A stretch of 57,910 nt of DNA from an uncultured Verrucomicrobiota bacterium. GTDB taxonomy: Bacteria; Verrucomicrobiota; Verrucomicrobiia; Verrucomicrobiales; Verrucomicrobiaceae. A model generated the notes under the pieces. That model ran no database searches and had not been told where the DNA came from. It was given only the letters and a program-made list of their open reading frames with translations. The stretch lies in the NCBI GenBank assembly GCA_903838675.1, contig CAILZI010000202.1:1-57910 (forward strand), in the 5' to 3' direction. Numbering within the stretch: position 1 is the first letter of the stretch; every line of letters begins with the position of its first letter. This document shows, piece after piece, positions 7,891 through 16,258 of this stretch. The translations under genes and the position numbers were made by a program.

Positions 7891-10301
7891 GTCGCGAAGC
7901 GCGCGCTGTCGGGCGTGAAGATGAAACGTTCAATGACGTAATTATGCGCCCGGAACTCGAATGCGACCTTCCCATCCTGAAGGAACACGCCCTTGATCCC
8001 ACCACCACCGTTGCCGGCCACAATCATCTTGCCGTCGGGGCGGACGGCGATGTTATGCGAAGCAGCATTGCCAAGGGTGCGCACCAGTGTGCCATCCTGC
8101 GCGTTCAGGAGGCGGACGTTATCCTTGGTGCCGTAAGTCACCACCTGCTGGCTGTCCGGGGTGAAGGTTCCCAGAGCCAGCTTTCCCTCCTGCCCATGCT
8201 TCCAGCGGGGTTGGCCGGTGGCCGCGTCCCAGACGGTAAAGAATTTCGAGGTTCTCTCCACTTGGAGGAGCAGTTTGCCATCGGGGCTGAACTCCAACCG
8301 ATACGTGATGGGCGCTGCCCACTCCTGCAGCTTTTTCCCATCCCGCGCGCTGTGGATCACGATGCGGCCTTCACCATCGTGAAATCCCACGGCAATGCGC
8401 TCCCCGTCCGGCGAAAAGGCGAGCTTGATCGCTCCCTCGGACTTCGGTGGAGAAACGATCTTAAACTCTAGCAAGCTGGCACCGGTGCGCACATCCATGA
8501 GGGTGACTTTGCCCTTGCTGCCGATGGCGAAGACGCTAGGCCGCCGGGGATCTGCCGCCACGCTGTAAATCGTGTCGGTGGTGCGGATGCGGGCGATGGA
8601 GCTGTCGGACTGATCGAGCAGGTAGTGCCAGGTGGAGTCGCGCAAGTCCTCGGGTACTTCGCCGAGCGCAGCCTGCATCTCCGGGCCATTGCCCTCGCGC
8701 CGCGCCGCCTCGGCCAGGGCGAGATTCGCTTTCATCGACGACTGGCGCGCGGCCTCGCCCTTGGCCACGGCTTCGGCCTCGGCGGCGATGGCGGAGGCTT
8801 CCCCCGCGAGGGCGCGCTGCTCCTTCACCCGCAGATTGAACACGAACCACACGCCTAGGGCCGTGATCAGTAGCCACGCGGCGGCGGCGGTGGTGAAGAC
8901 GCCTTTGTTGCGCTTGATGAGAAGTTTTACCTGCGTCAACGCGCTCGCATTCTCAGCAGTGGTGGCAAAGCCGCCCTGATACTTTTCAATGTCCGCGCTG
9001 AAGGCGGCGATGGTTTGATAGCGCTTGGTCTTGTCCAGCGTGAGCGCCTTCATGGCCACGGCGGAAAGTGCATTGGGCACCTGGCCGCCTGGGAGATGCG
9101 GAAGCGGCTTGATCTTGCTGGCTTCGAGAACTGCGCCTTTCGCGTGTGCTTTGCCTTTGCCCGTCGTCGCGCCAAACGTGGTCGGCACAGTGATGTTCGC
9201 GCTGCTGACTTTTTGCAGCACCTCCCACACGTCCTTGCCTTCCACGGGAGGGCGCAGGGTGAGGATGGCGTAGAGAATGCCGCCGAGGGAGAAGATGTCC
9301 GAGCGGGCGTCCATTTCGTTCACTTTGCCCATGGCCTGCTCGGGGCTCATGTAGTTCGGCGTGCCCATGACGGCGCCGTCCATGGTGGCTGTGGGGGGCA
9401 TGGTAGAGGAGCGGAGAGGCTTTTGTTCGCTGATGGGGTCCGGAACAGAGCGGACAGGAGTGTCCGCGCTCCCATCGAGGATCTTCGCGATGCCCCAGTC
9501 CATGACGAGGACTTCACCGAACTCGCCGACCATGATGTTCTCGGGCTTGAGGTCGCGGTGGATGATGTTCTGCGCGTGGGCAAAGGCGAGAGCGTCGCAG
9601 ACCTTGCGGAAGATGGTGAGCAGGCGGTCGAGGGTGAACTCGCGCAGGTCCTCGGGATGCTCGTGGCGCAGGGCATCGATGATGTGTTGAAGGGTGCGGC
9701 CCTTGACGAGTTTCATCGTGTAGAACAGTTCGCCCTCTGCATCGAGCCCAAGATCATAGACCGGCACAATGTTGGGATGCGCCAGCCGTGCCAGCACGGC
9801 CGCCTCCTGAATGAAACGCTGCTTCTGTTCCTCGCTGCATTGGGCTTCAGACAGCATGATCTTCACTGCGATGGTGCGGCCGAGCTTGCAGTCGCTTGCT
9901 TCCAGAATCGCGCCCATGCCGCCCTGGGCGATGCGACGACCAAAGATGAAGGGGACGGTGGCGGTGGGATTGGCGCTGGTGATGGTCGGAGCCTCCGGCA
10001 CAGCTCGCTTGGAGGAGGCGGAAGGTCTGGCGACGATGAGTGTTTGCTGCTCATCCGGTGGCACCGAATTCGCTGGCTGGGTGACACGGATAGTCGCCAT
10101 GTCGTCGGATGATGCAGCAAGTGTTTCTGCCGAGATCGCAGCATGCGCAGCCAGGAGTGCGTGCACTTCGGCCAGCAGCGCCGCATTCTCGCCGCAGGCC
10201 GCCACGAGGTACGCTTCGCGATCTTGCGGGAGAAGATCCAGAACGGCACTCAGGAGGGTGTCAGCGCGGTTGGGCGGCGGTGTCGTCATGGAATCGTTCA
10301 T
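7887..10301 (-). CDS. Membrane-anchored Ser/Thr protein kinase with WD40 repeats (5' part of split gene)
   Basis: An 804-residue PknB-type (Hanks) kinase. The catalytic domain spans about residues 118-450. It has the glycine loop IAQGGMGA (124-131), the AVKIM lysine (Lys147), catalytic HRDLKPEN (248-255), DWG in place of DFG (268-270) and SPE in place of APE (319-321). The activation segment carries an unusual insertion of about 35 residues that includes SADTPVRSV, encoded by a palindromic repeat. One membrane helix (AAAAWLLITALGVWFVFNL) follows near residue 470, then a coiled Ala/Glu-rich linker, then WD40 blades on the far side of the membrane. The frame stops inside a blade and the propeller continues in the next frame. 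A GGGGTGAT element just upstream of the ATG at 10299-10301 could serve as ribosome binding site. Targets are unknown. Confidence 0.9.
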   Translation of the reverse strand: MNDSMTTPPPNRADTLLSAVLDLLPQDREAYLVAACGENAALLAEVHALLAAHAAISAETLAASSDDMATIRVTQPANSVPPDEQQTLIVARPSASSKRAVPEAPTITSANPTATVPFIFGRRIAQGGMGAILEASDCKLGRTIAVKIMLSEAQCSEEQKQRFIQEAAVLARLAHPNIVPVYDLGLDAEGELFYTMKLVKGRTLQHIIDALRHEHPEDLREFTLDRLLTIFRKVCDALAFAHAQNIIHRDLKPENIMVGEFGEVLVMDWGIAKILDGSADTPVRSVPDPISEQKPLRSSTMPPTATMDGAVMGTPNYMSPEQAMGKVNEMDARSDIFSLGGILYAILTLRPPVEGKDVWEVLQKVSSANITVPTTFGATTGKGKAHAKGAVLEASKIKPLPHLPGGQVPNALSAVAMKALTLDKTKRYQTIAAFSADIEKYQGGFATTAENASALTQVKLLIKRNKGVFTTAAAAWLLITALGVWFVFNLRVKEQRALAGEASAIAAEAEAVAKGEAARQSSMKANLALAEAARREGNGPEMQAALGEVPEDLRDSTWHYLLDQSDSSIARIRTTDTIYSVAADPRRPSVFAIGSKGKVTLMDVRTGASLLEFKIVSPPKSEGAIKLAFSPDGERIAVGFHDGEGRIVIHSARDGKKLQEWAAPITYRLEFSPDGKLLLQVERTSKFFTVWDAATGQPRWKHGQEGKLALGTFTPDSQQVVTYGTKDNVRLLNAQDGTLVRTLGNAASHNIAVRPDGKMIVAGNGGGGIKGVFLQDGKVAFEFRAHNYVIERFIFTPDSARFAT
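9450..9467. repeat. REP-like palindrome inside the kinase gene
   Basis: GCGGACA (9450-9456) and TGTCCGC (9461-9467) form a perfect 7-base-pair stem around GGAG. On the coding strand it encodes the SADTPVR peptide within the kinase activation segment. From memory, peptides of this ADTPVR/ADIPVR type recur in unrelated proteins of Verrucomicrobiota, as expected for a dispersed palindromic element. Only one copy is present in this window. Confidence 0.55.
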
Positions 10302-10481
10302 ATATCACCCCTTCATGCGAGATTGGGCTAGGAAAAGGATCATCGAGTGCAGGAAATATTTCTGACCGTGGCGAATCCGATACAACACAACCTGCAAAGC
10401 GGAGCGAGAAAAAAGGTGAGCATTTTTGTACTGTATCTGTCCCGAACGCATCGTTAGGTTCTTCGCAACCCGACCCCTACC

Positions 10482-11477
10482 ATGTCTGAAATGCGTTTCA
10501 ATCCCATCACACTCGACTGGGTCGTCATGGCTCCGGACCGGGCGTTCAGGCCGGATGATTTTCACCGAAAGGACGCGGTGCATCCGGCGCGGGCCAAGCA
10601 TCGGGATGACTGCCCTTTTTGCACGGGCAATGAAGCGCAGACTCCGGCGGAAATCGCGTGCATGAGTGCGCCGGACGGCTCCTGGCTGGTGCGGGTGATT
10701 CCCAACAAGTATTCCGTTTTTGATGCGACGACTGAAATGCAGCGCATGAAGTACGGCACGTTTCGCTCCATGTCCGCTGCGGGTGTGCATGAAGTGGTGG
10801 TGGAGCATCCGAGGCATGATCTGGACCTTGGTGAGATGGACCCCGCACATCTGGTGCTGGTGCTGCAAATGTACCGGGAGCGTTATCAGGTGCTGCGTGG
10901 ACACCCGCTGGTGGAGAGCATCGTTATTTTCAAAAACCAGGGGCAGCGCGCGGGCAGCTCCCTGGAGCATTCGCATTCCCAGATCACGGCGGCGCCGGTG
11001 CTGTCCTCCCAGGTGTGCATGCGTCTGCAGGAGGCGCGTCGTTTTCACGAACTGGAGGGCGGTTGTTTGTACTGCACGGTGCTGCACGAGGAACTGCTGG
11101 CGGAAGAGCGCATCATTGAGGCAGGAGAGGCCTTCGTGGCCTTCATGCCCTATGCTGCGCTTTCGCCCTACCACACGTGGCTTTTTCCGCGCAAGCATGA
11201 GGCGGCCTTTGATGAGATCAGCGATGGTGACATCGAAGAACTGGCGGGCATGCTGAGCCGCCTGCTGCGGCGGCTGAAGGCGGCCGCAAATGCGCCGGAC
11301 TACAACATCACCATTCGTTCCGCACCGGTGGGTGAGGTGTCCGGGTGTTTCCACTGGTACATTTCCATCGTCTCACGCATCTCCCAGCTTGCGGGCTTCG
11401 AACTCGGCAGCGGCACCTACATCAACAGCATGCGGCCGGAGCGCTGCGCGGAACGTGTGCGCGGCATCGTGCTCTGA
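10482..11477 (+). CDS. galT: Galactose-1-phosphate uridylyltransferase-like protein
   Basis: A 331-residue member of the GalT branch of the histidine-triad superfamily, which transfers UMP between UDP-glucose and galactose-1-phosphate in the Leloir pathway. Visible features are an N-terminal CPFCTGNE zinc/fold motif (about residues 44-51), the active-site HSHSQ (cf. HPHGQ in classical GalT) near residue 167, and a second CLYC pair near residue 190. The ATG at 10482 is followed by another at 10491. The HSHSQ variant means a related nucleotidyl or phosphorylase activity is possible. No galK or galE is adjacent. It is divergent from the kinase gene across about 180 bases, and 87 bases upstream of the lipid operon on the same strand, so co-transcription with the latter is possible but unproven. 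Confidence 0.8.
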   Translation: MSEMRFNPITLDWVVMAPDRAFRPDDFHRKDAVHPARAKHRDDCPFCTGNEAQTPAEIACMSAPDGSWLVRVIPNKYSVFDATTEMQRMKYGTFRSMSAAGVHEVVVEHPRHDLDLGEMDPAHLVLVLQMYRERYQVLRGHPLVESIVIFKNQGQRAGSSLEHSHSQITAAPVLSSQVCMRLQEARRFHELEGGCLYCTVLHEELLAEERIIEAGEAFVAFMPYAALSPYHTWLFPRKHEAAFDEISDGDIEELAGMLSRLLRRLKAAANAPDYNITIRSAPVGEVSGCFHWYISIVSRISQLAGFELGSGTYINSMRPERCAERVRGIVL

Positions 11478-11564
11478 TCACGTTTCAGGTGCTGCAGCAC
11501 ACGCCGTTTACTGTTCTTTGATATTTTTTGAATCCAGAAGAATGGGGCAGACGCAATAGGAGGC

Positions 11565-12569
11565 GTGAAACGTGAAATCCCTGCGAATAAACCACAAAAA
11601 CGGAACCTCCTCTGGCAGATAGCCGTGATGATGCGGCAGTGGTTTGACTCAGACTACCGTCCGCCGGGCTGGGAGGGGGACGACAAGCTGACGGACGGGA
11701 TCGACTGGCGGCGCTGCCTGCCATTCATCGTGCTGCATTTGGGGTGCCTTTCTGTGCTTTGGGTAGGCTTTAGCTGGGCGGCGCTGGTGGCGGCGCTGCT
11801 GCTCTATGCGGTGCGGATGTTTGCCATCACGGCCTTTTATCACCGCTATTTTTCACATCGGAGCTACCGCACGTCACGCGGGATGCAGTTCCTCTTTGCA
11901 GTGCTGGGCAATACCTCCTGCCAGCGCGGGGCATTGTGGTGGGCCTCGGTGCACCGTCATCATCACCAGCATTCTGATGAAGTGCCGGATGCGCATTCGC
12001 CCCGTATGCGTGGCTTTATCTGGTCGCACATCGGCTGGCTGACCAGTCCCAAAAATTTCCCCACGGACTACAGCCGCATTCGGGATCTGGAGCAGTTCCC
12101 CGAACTGGTGTTTCTCAACCGGCATGATCAAATCGTGCCGCTGCTCTACGGTGCCTTCCTTTGGTTCACGGGCTGGCTGCTGGAACGCTATGCGCCCGGA
12201 CTCGGGACCAATGGTGCGCAGATGTTTGTGTGGGGCTTTTTTATCAGCACGGTGATTCTGCTGCACGCGACGTTTTTCATCAACTCACTTGCCCATGTGT
12301 TCGGCTCCAAGCGATTCAAGACTGATGACGACAGCCGCAACAGCCTGCTGCTGGCGCTGCTGACTCTGGGAGAAGGCTGGCACAACAATCACCACCGCTA
12401 TGCGGGCTCTGCGCGGCAGGGCTTCTTCTGGTGGGAGATTGATGTGTCCTACTACCTGCTCAAGATGCTTTCATGGCTGGGCCTGATTTGGGACCTGAAG
12501 GCGGTGCCGCCCAGCGTGTATCGTGAGGCGGCGCAGCTCAAACAATCAGCCCAAAATCCTGGCGCATGA
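11565..12569 (+). CDS. Delta-9-type fatty acid desaturase
   Basis: A 334-residue membrane di-iron desaturase that would put a cis double bond into an acyl chain, acting at the inner membrane. The three histidine boxes are plain: HRYFSH (about 93-98), HRHHHQH (about 129-135) and HNNHHR (near 273). Hydrophobic pairs lie before box one and between boxes two and three, as in stearoyl-CoA/acyl-lipid desaturases. The start is uncertain. The GTG at 11565 sits only one base after an AGGAGG at 11558-11563, which is too close for a normal ribosome binding site, and the next ATG (11628) would remove 21 residues. It is the first gene of a run with overlapping stops and starts through to 19360, where its product would be the natural substrate of the Cfa-family enzymes. 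Confidence 0.9.
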   Translation: MKREIPANKPQKRNLLWQIAVMMRQWFDSDYRPPGWEGDDKLTDGIDWRRCLPFIVLHLGCLSVLWVGFSWAALVAALLLYAVRMFAITAFYHRYFSHRSYRTSRGMQFLFAVLGNTSCQRGALWWASVHRHHHQHSDEVPDAHSPRMRGFIWSHIGWLTSPKNFPTDYSRIRDLEQFPELVFLNRHDQIVPLLYGAFLWFTGWLLERYAPGLGTNGAQMFVWGFFISTVILLHATFFINSLAHVFGSKRFKTDDDSRNSLLLALLTLGEGWHNNHHRYAGSARQGFFWWEIDVSYYLLKMLSWLGLIWDLKAVPPSVYREAAQLKQSAQNPGA

Positions 12570-13843
12570 AACCTCCGCGTCTTGCCATCATTGGAACGGG
12601 TGTTGCCGGGCTGGGCTGCGCACACTTTCTGCATCCGCATTTTGATCTGACGATCTTTGAGCAGAACGACTATGCAGGTGGGCACACCAATACTGTGACG
12701 GTGAATGAGGCGGGCCGTGAGCTGCCGGTGGACACCGGATTCATGGTGTTCAACTACGTGACGTATCCGCTGCTGAGCCGTTTGTTCAAGGAACTCGACG
12801 TGGCGACGAAGCCGACTTCGATGTCCTTCAGTGTGTCGCATCTGCAAAGCGGCATTGAATACAACGGCACCTCGTTGAATCATCTGTTTGGACAGCGCCG
12901 CAATTTGATCAGTCCGCGATTTTGGAAATTCATTCTGCAGATCAATCGCTTTAATGCCGAGGCGGTCGAGGCGCTTAAGGAGGCGCGATTTGCCCGCATG
13001 ACCCTGCGCGAATACGTGGAGGCGAGGGGTTACGGCAGCGATTTCCTCAATCTCTACATCATCCCCATGGGATCCGCCGTGTGGTCCACGCCGCCGGAGC
13101 TGATGCTGGAGTTTCCTGCGCTCACGCTGATTCACTTCTGGCACAATCATGGATTCCTCGGGCTGAACACGCAGCATCCCTGGCGGACGGTGACGGATGG
13201 GGCGCGATCGTATGTGAAGAAGCTGACCGCGCCATTCAAGGACCGTATCCGGCTGGGTGCGCCTGTCGTGAGCGTCGAAAGAGACGCGGCTGGTGTGAAG
13301 GTGTTTCCTCGTGATGGTGAGGCTGAGGTTTTCGACAAGGTCGTCTTTGCGAGTCATGCGGACCAAACGCTGCGAATGCTGGCGAAGCCGACCGATTTGG
13401 AAAACGAGCTGCTCGGCTGTTTCAAATACCAGCCCAACATCGCCACGCTGCACACGGATGAGAGCTTCATGCCCAAATCGAAAAAGTGCTGGGCCTCGTG
13501 GAACTACCGCATCAAGCCAACGGCTGGCGGCGGCATCGAGCCGAGCACCCATTATTGGATGAACAGCCTGCAGGGTGTGTCGGACAAGACGAACTATTTC
13601 GTGGCGATCAACGCTGCGGAGGAAATCGCCCCGGACAAGGTGCTGAAGCGAATTAACTACGAACACCCGCTCTTCGACCTGGCTGCGATTGATGCGCAAA
13701 AGAGACTGCCTGACCTCAACCGGCTTTCTCCTGACCAGAGCACTTATATCTGCGGCAGTTACTTTCGTCATGGGTTCCATGAGGACGCCTTTGGGTCGGC
13801 GGTGGCGTTGTGCCGTGATCTTCTCGGAAAGGAGCCCTGGTGA
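12566..13843 (+). CDS. FAD-dependent amine oxidase-like oxidoreductase (COG2907 type)
   Basis: A 425-residue flavoprotein. The N-terminus has a dinucleotide-binding Rossmann fingerprint (LAIIGTGVAGLGCAHFL, residues 6-22) followed by FEQNDYAGGHTNT, which positions the FAD ribose and isoalloxazine. The central PVDTGFMVFNYVTYPLL and the C-terminal YICGSYFRHGFHEDA close the FAD site. This is the type of flavoenzyme that travels with DUF1365 and a Cfa-family methyltransferase, including in lipid loci linked to furan and methyl-branched fatty acids, where a flavoenzyme desaturates or reduces the methylated chain. The ATG at 12566 overlaps the stop of the desaturase by four bases (ATGA). Function in lipid modification is inferred from the neighbours; the exact reaction is not readable from sequence. 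Confidence 0.85.
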   Translation: MKPPRLAIIGTGVAGLGCAHFLHPHFDLTIFEQNDYAGGHTNTVTVNEAGRELPVDTGFMVFNYVTYPLLSRLFKELDVATKPTSMSFSVSHLQSGIEYNGTSLNHLFGQRRNLISPRFWKFILQINRFNAEAVEALKEARFARMTLREYVEARGYGSDFLNLYIIPMGSAVWSTPPELMLEFPALTLIHFWHNHGFLGLNTQHPWRTVTDGARSYVKKLTAPFKDRIRLGAPVVSVERDAAGVKVFPRDGEAEVFDKVVFASHADQTLRMLAKPTDLENELLGCFKYQPNIATLHTDESFMPKSKKCWASWNYRIKPTAGGGIEPSTHYWMNSLQGVSDKTNYFVAINAAEEIAPDKVLKRINYEHPLFDLAAIDAQKRLPDLNRLSPDQSTYICGSYFRHGFHEDAFGSAVALCRDLLGKEPW

Positions 13844-14643
13844 TGAAGACTGAATTCGCCCTTTATGAATGTGCGGTGATGCACCACCGGCTGCAGCCGA
13901 AGGTGCATCGGTTCAACTACAACGTCTTCTACTTGTGGCTTGATCTCGATGCCATTGACCATTTTTCTTCGAAGATGCGCTGGTTTAGCCGCAACCGGTT
14001 CAATCTGTTCTCATTTTATGACCGGGATCATCTTGATCTCGGTGCCGGTGATGTGAAGGCGAATATCCTGAAGTATCTGGCGGAGAACGAGGTGGACACC
14101 ACGCGCATCGCCAGCATCCGCCTGCTGACTTTTCCACGGGTGCTGGGATACATATTCAATCCTGTATGCTTCTACTACGCCTTTGACGCTGCCGGAGAAC
14201 CGGTGTGCGCCGTGGCGGAGGTGACCAACACTTTTCATGAGCAGAAGCCCTATCTCTTGAAGGAGTGCGACCGTTCTGAGCGCTTCCGCCTCATCACGCC
14301 AAAGAATTTTTATGTGTCGCCTTTCTTCGCGCTCGATCTGAGCTTCGATTTCAAACTGCAAGTGCCGGGCGAGAAACTGGAGATTCACATCGACGACCGG
14401 AAGGAGGATGACCGCATGCTGCTGACCTCGCTTACAGGGAAGAAGCGGCCGCTGACAGATGCCGCGCTGCTGCTGTGCGCGGTGAAGTATCCGCTGCTCA
14501 CGCTGCGCGTCATTTTCCTCATCCACTGGCATGCGCTGCGGCTGTGGCTGAAGCGCATCCCCTGGCATCGCAAATCGGCCAATGCCGGGCTGCAGCTCGG
14601 AGTCCTGCGGCCCCACGAATCCATCTCACCCTACAAACCATGA
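13843..14643 (+). CDS. DUF1365 family protein (COG3496)
   Basis: A 266-residue protein of the DUF1365 family, whose biochemical role is not established. Conserved features are the opening YECAVMHHRLQPKVHRFNY, LTFPRVLGYIFNPVCFYY around residues 93-110, and EVTNTFHEQKPYLL. The family is almost always found between a COG2907 flavoenzyme and a Cfa-like methyltransferase, exactly as here, so a role in processing or delivering the modified acyl lipid is likely. A GTG at 13840 could start it one codon earlier, but the ATG at 13843 forms a TGATG overlap with the upstream stop. A Trp/Leu-rich hydrophobic helix near the C-terminus suggests membrane contact. Confidence 0.88.
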   Translation: MKTEFALYECAVMHHRLQPKVHRFNYNVFYLWLDLDAIDHFSSKMRWFSRNRFNLFSFYDRDHLDLGAGDVKANILKYLAENEVDTTRIASIRLLTFPRVLGYIFNPVCFYYAFDAAGEPVCAVAEVTNTFHEQKPYLLKECDRSERFRLITPKNFYVSPFFALDLSFDFKLQVPGEKLEIHIDDRKEDDRMLLTSLTGKKRPLTDAALLLCAVKYPLLTLRVIFLIHWHALRLWLKRIPWHRKSANAGLQLGVLRPHESISPYKP

Positions 14644-15920
14644 ACGACACCATCATCTACGACACCGACATCCCCGTCTCTACATCTGCGGCGGCGAAGC
14701 CTGGATTCTATGAGCGGCTTTTCATGCTTTCGCTCAAACCCTTTGTTCATGGGGGACTCAGGATGGTGCACCCCGACGGGAGGGCCCATGTGCTGGGCGA
14801 GCATGGCGCTCCGGTCACCGCGGAGATGCGCATTCGCAGCCGTGATTTTTTCAAGCGCTGCGCCTTGTTTGGGAATGTTGGTTTTGGTGAGGCCTACGTC
14901 GATGGTGACTGGGAGACTGACGACATCGCGGCAGTGATTGAGTGGTTTATTCTGAATCTCTCCAAGACCCAAGGATCGCGCAGTTCCTCTGGGAAGGTGG
15001 CCTGTGTGAACCTGCTGAACTTCGTCAACCGCGTGCAGCATCTGCTGCGGCCCAACAGTGTGAGCACCAGCCGGCGCAACATCGCCGAGCACTACGATCT
15101 GGGGAATGAGTTCTATTCGCTCTGGCTTGATGAGACGATGACGTATTCAGCCGCGCGCTTTGAGCATCCTGGGCAGCCGCTGGCTGACGCGCAGCATTCA
15201 AAATATGAGGCGCTCTGCCAGAAGCTGCAGATCAAGCCGGGAGATCATGTGCTGGAAATCGGCTGCGGCTGGGGCGGTTTTTCCTGCCATGCGGCGAAAC
15301 ATCATGGCTGCCGAGTCACCGCCGTGACGATCTCGCAGGAACAGCTCAAGTATGCCACCGAGCGTGTGGCGCGTGAGGGGCTTGCTGACCAAGTGGAAAT
15401 CCGCCTGCAGGATTATCGCCACATCACGGGTCAGTTCGACAAGATCGCCTCCATCGAAATGCTGGAGGCCGTGGGTGACAAATATCTGGAGACCTACTTC
15501 GCCAAGTGTGCTGAAGTGCTGAAGCCCGAGGGGCTGCTGGCATTCCAGATGATCACGGTGGCGGACTGCCAGCACAAGGACCTGCGCAACGGGGTGGACT
15601 GGATTCAAAAGCACATTTTTCCCGGTTCGTTGCTGCTCAGCGTGGGGCGTGTCAACGAAGCCATCAACCGCACCAGCGAGCTCTTCATGCATGGTCTGGA
15701 AGATCTCGGCGCATCGTATGCCAAAACACTGCGTGTGTGGTTTGAACGCTTCAACGCCAGACTCACGGAGGTGAAGGCGCTCGGCTTTGATGACCGCTTT
15801 ATCCGCAAATGGAACTACTACCTGCAATACTGCGAAGCCGCCTTTGCCTCGCGGAACATCAGTGTCGTGCAGGCCGTGTACACCCGGCCAAACAACGCGG
15901 CGCTGCATCGCACTTTCTGA
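14640..15920 (+). CDS. Cyclopropane-fatty-acyl-phospholipid synthase family methyltransferase with altered active site
   Basis: A 426-residue SAM-dependent lipid methyltransferase (COG2230). The start at 14640 overlaps the DUF1365 stop (ATGA). The N-terminal lipid-binding domain is followed by AEHYDLGNEFYSLWLD (about 149-164) and the SAM loop VLEIGCGWGGF (204-214). Residues that coordinate bicarbonate in E. coli Cfa appear changed: the YSC cysteine is Ala (MTYSAARF, Ala171), and the active-site His-x-Ile segment reads QMITV. That favours methyl or methylene addition over ring closure. Cfa-family enzymes beside COG2907/DUF1365 genes have been linked to methylated and furan fatty acids. Which product is made here is inference only. 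Confidence 0.9.
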   Translation: MNDTIIYDTDIPVSTSAAAKPGFYERLFMLSLKPFVHGGLRMVHPDGRAHVLGEHGAPVTAEMRIRSRDFFKRCALFGNVGFGEAYVDGDWETDDIAAVIEWFILNLSKTQGSRSSSGKVACVNLLNFVNRVQHLLRPNSVSTSRRNIAEHYDLGNEFYSLWLDETMTYSAARFEHPGQPLADAQHSKYEALCQKLQIKPGDHVLEIGCGWGGFSCHAAKHHGCRVTAVTISQEQLKYATERVAREGLADQVEIRLQDYRHITGQFDKIASIEMLEAVGDKYLETYFAKCAEVLKPEGLLAFQMITVADCQHKDLRNGVDWIQKHIFPGSLLLSVGRVNEAINRTSELFMHGLEDLGASYAKTLRVWFERFNARLTEVKALGFDDRFIRKWNYYLQYCEAAFASRNISVVQAVYTRPNNAALHRTF

Positions 15921-15925
15921 ACTTC

Positions 15926-16258
15926 ATGATCTGGTTTCTTCGAATCTTCTTTGTCATTGTGCTGGTGTCCATGCTTGGCGTCACGAGCTGGGCTTCGCAG
16001 CAGTGTGCGCTATGGGCCATCCCGGGTTCGGTGGGCGGGCATCCATGGTTCATCGCCACGCTGTTTGACACCTACTGGGCCTTTCTCACGTTCTATTGCT
16101 GGGTCGCCTATAGGGAGCGCTCGTGGTTCGGCCGCATCGTCTGGCTGCTGGGCATTCTGCTGCTCGGCAACATCGCGATGGCGGTGTACATGCTCATCCT
16201 GCTTTTCCGTGCGGCGACGAGTTCGCGCATGGAAGACATTCTGCTTCGAAAGGCATGA
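15926..16258 (+). CDS. Small integral membrane protein, DUF1475-like
   Basis: A 110-residue, strongly hydrophobic protein with three predicted membrane helices: the N-terminal IWFLRIFFVIVLVSMLGVTS, TLFDTYWAFLTFYCWVAY in the middle, and IVWLLGILLLGNIAMAVYML near the end. It resembles the small bacterial DUF1475-type proteins found in COG2907/Cfa gene clusters; that match is from memory and only moderately sure. The ATG at 15926 lies five bases after the Cfa stop, and its own stop overlaps the next start (ATGA at 16255-16258). It may act as a membrane partner for the lipid-modifying enzymes. No catalytic motif is visible. Confidence 0.75.
   Translation: MIWFLRIFFVIVLVSMLGVTSWASQQCALWAIPGSVGGHPWFIATLFDTYWAFLTFYCWVAYRERSWFGRIVWLLGILLLGNIAMAVYMLILLFRAATSSRMEDILLRKA

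Noticed and set aside
9015..10112. A 365-residue plus-strand frame inside the kinase gene
   Set aside because: Antisense shadow of the kinase catalytic domain; His/Gly/Asp-rich without motifs.
12452..13780. A 442-residue frame antisense to the FAD oxidoreductase
   Set aside because: Shadow of the COG2907-type gene; Arg/His-rich, no domain.
14475..14639. Upstream extension of the Cfa-like gene
   Set aside because: The frame is open to 14475 but overlaps DUF1365 coding sequence; the ATGA start at 14640 fits the operon pattern.
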